DNA from: Nitrospinota bacterium
GTDB taxonomy: Bacteria > Nitrospinota > Nitrospinia > Nitrospinales > Nitrospinaceae
Assembly: GCA_027298165.1 (NCBI GenBank)
Contig: JAPUGN010000056.1
Span: 1-5,432, forward strand
DNA: 5,432 nt
Direction of reading: 5' to 3'
Below the pieces are notes generated by a model. That model was not told the origin of the DNA, did not search any database, and saw nothing but the letters and a program-made list of their open reading frames with translations. Numbering within the stretch: position 1 is the stretch's first letter; the number at the start of each line of letters is the position of its first letter. Below are positions 4,886-5,432 of the stretch, piece after piece. The translations under genes and the position numbers were made by a program.

Positions 4886-5432
4886 TTACGGCTCGATACC
4901 CTTTTCTTTCCAGTACTCGCGCAGGTTGTATTTCTGGTCGAGGATGGTATCGAGATAGGAATGCCCGCCGGGGATCATCGGGATGACGTGCCCGTGGCTC
5001 TTGTCGTTGTAGGGATACTTGACATCGAGTACGTACGGTCCCTTGTGCTTGAACATACGCTTGAGCGCCGGCACCACTTCCTCTGGTTTGCGGATGGTTT
5101 CCCCTTTGATGCCGAAGGCATCGGCAATTGCCGCAAAATCCGCGTCGCCGATGAAGGTATGGCCGCGCAGGGATTTGTAGAACCGGTCCTCCCACTGCGC
5201 CACCATGCCGAGGTGCGCGTTGTTGAGCACGATATTCTTGACGGGGATGTTTTCGATTTTCAGCGTCTGCAATTCCTGGATGTTCATCAGGAACGATCCA
5301 TCACCGTCGATGTTGATGACTTGCCGGTCGGGATACGCCACTTGAGCACCCATGGCGGCGGGCAGGCCGAAGCCCATGGTTCCCAATCCTGAAGAAGACA
5401 AAAAGGTGCGGGGCGAATGAAATCGCCAGAAC
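4886..5432 (-). CDS. ilvB: Acetolactate synthase large subunit, C-terminal part
   Basis: The frame is open from the right edge (first full codon 5431-5429) to the stop at 4886-4888, giving 181 residues of an enzyme usually 550-600 long; the N-terminal two thirds lie outside the window. The TTG at 5401 is an internal Leu codon, not a start. The enzyme condenses two pyruvates, or pyruvate and 2-oxobutyrate, to make acetohydroxy acids in branched-chain amino acid synthesis. The visible part is the thiamine-diphosphate domain. SSGLGTMGFGLPAA (13-26) leads into the Mg/ThDP motif starting GDGSF (43) and ending NN (70-71). HLGMVAQWEDRFY follows, with the conserved Trp of the active-site and herbicide region, and HVIPMIPGG is the usual C-terminal signature. 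The WEDRFYK wording is closer to plant and cyanobacterial enzymes than to the E. coli one. An ilvN partner is not visible, and the bidirectional terminator follows 25 nt after the stop. Confidence 0.93.
   Translation of the reverse strand, partial: FWRFHSPRTFLSSSGLGTMGFGLPAAMGAQVAYPDRQVINIDGDGSFLMNIQELQTLKIENIPVKNIVLNNAHLGMVAQWEDRFYKSLRGHTFIGDADFAAIADAFGIKGETIRKPEEVVPALKRMFKHKGPYVLDVKYPYNDKSHGHVIPMIPGGHSYLDTILDQKYNLREYWKEKGIEP

Noticed and set aside
4794..5392. Frames of 133 (minus) and 183 (plus) residues over the ilvB region
   Set aside because: The ilvB frame holds all the thiamine-diphosphate motifs; these are shadows, and the minus one also crosses the terminator.

Overview
The window comes from a Gram-negative bacterium. 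Two predicted exported proteins carry classical signal peptides, and there is a recognisable SspB (a ClpXP adaptor of proteobacteria and some relatives). Moderate-to-high GC and the mix of families fit a Nitrospinota- or deltaproteobacteria-like lineage, but that placement is a guess from general impression.

Layout, left to right. (1) Positions 1-813, minus: an uninterrupted 271-codon reading frame that runs off the left edge. It is not a recognised family by name but carries an R-D-x3-H motif of HEPN type, and it has its own promoter with an overlapping 10-bp inverted repeat (847-877). (2) Positions 989-2213, minus: a tRNA cluster in transcription order His(GTG), Arg(TCG), a protein gene, Pro(TGG), closed by an intrinsic terminator. 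The protein gene encodes an exported Spy/CpxP-like protein with a Gly/His/Lys/Tyr-rich low-complexity stretch. Between it and tRNA-Pro lie two palindromic repeat-like elements, one of which appears to supply the -35 box of the tRNA-Pro promoter. (3) Positions 2214-2521: no gene supported, apart from the likely tRNA-His promoter. (4) Positions 2522-3268, plus: a class I SAM-dependent methyltransferase. (5) Positions 3365-3823, minus: SspB, ending in the ClpX-binding tail LRVVK and transcribed from a strong promoter very close to its ATG. (6) Positions 3907-4797, plus, divergent from sspB: an exported metallo-beta-lactamase-fold protein with an altered metal site. (7) A bidirectional terminator at 4828-4861. 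(8) Positions 4886 to the right edge, minus: the C-terminal third of the acetolactate synthase large subunit (IlvB).

The protein genes do not form one pathway; most are single-gene units. The most unusual parts are the edge gene with the HEPN-like motif just beyond a tRNA-Pro terminator (a usual place for integrated or defence genes, though no integrase is visible), the protein gene embedded in the tRNA cluster, the repeat-borne tRNA-Pro promoter, and the degenerate active site of the metallo-beta-lactamase-fold protein.
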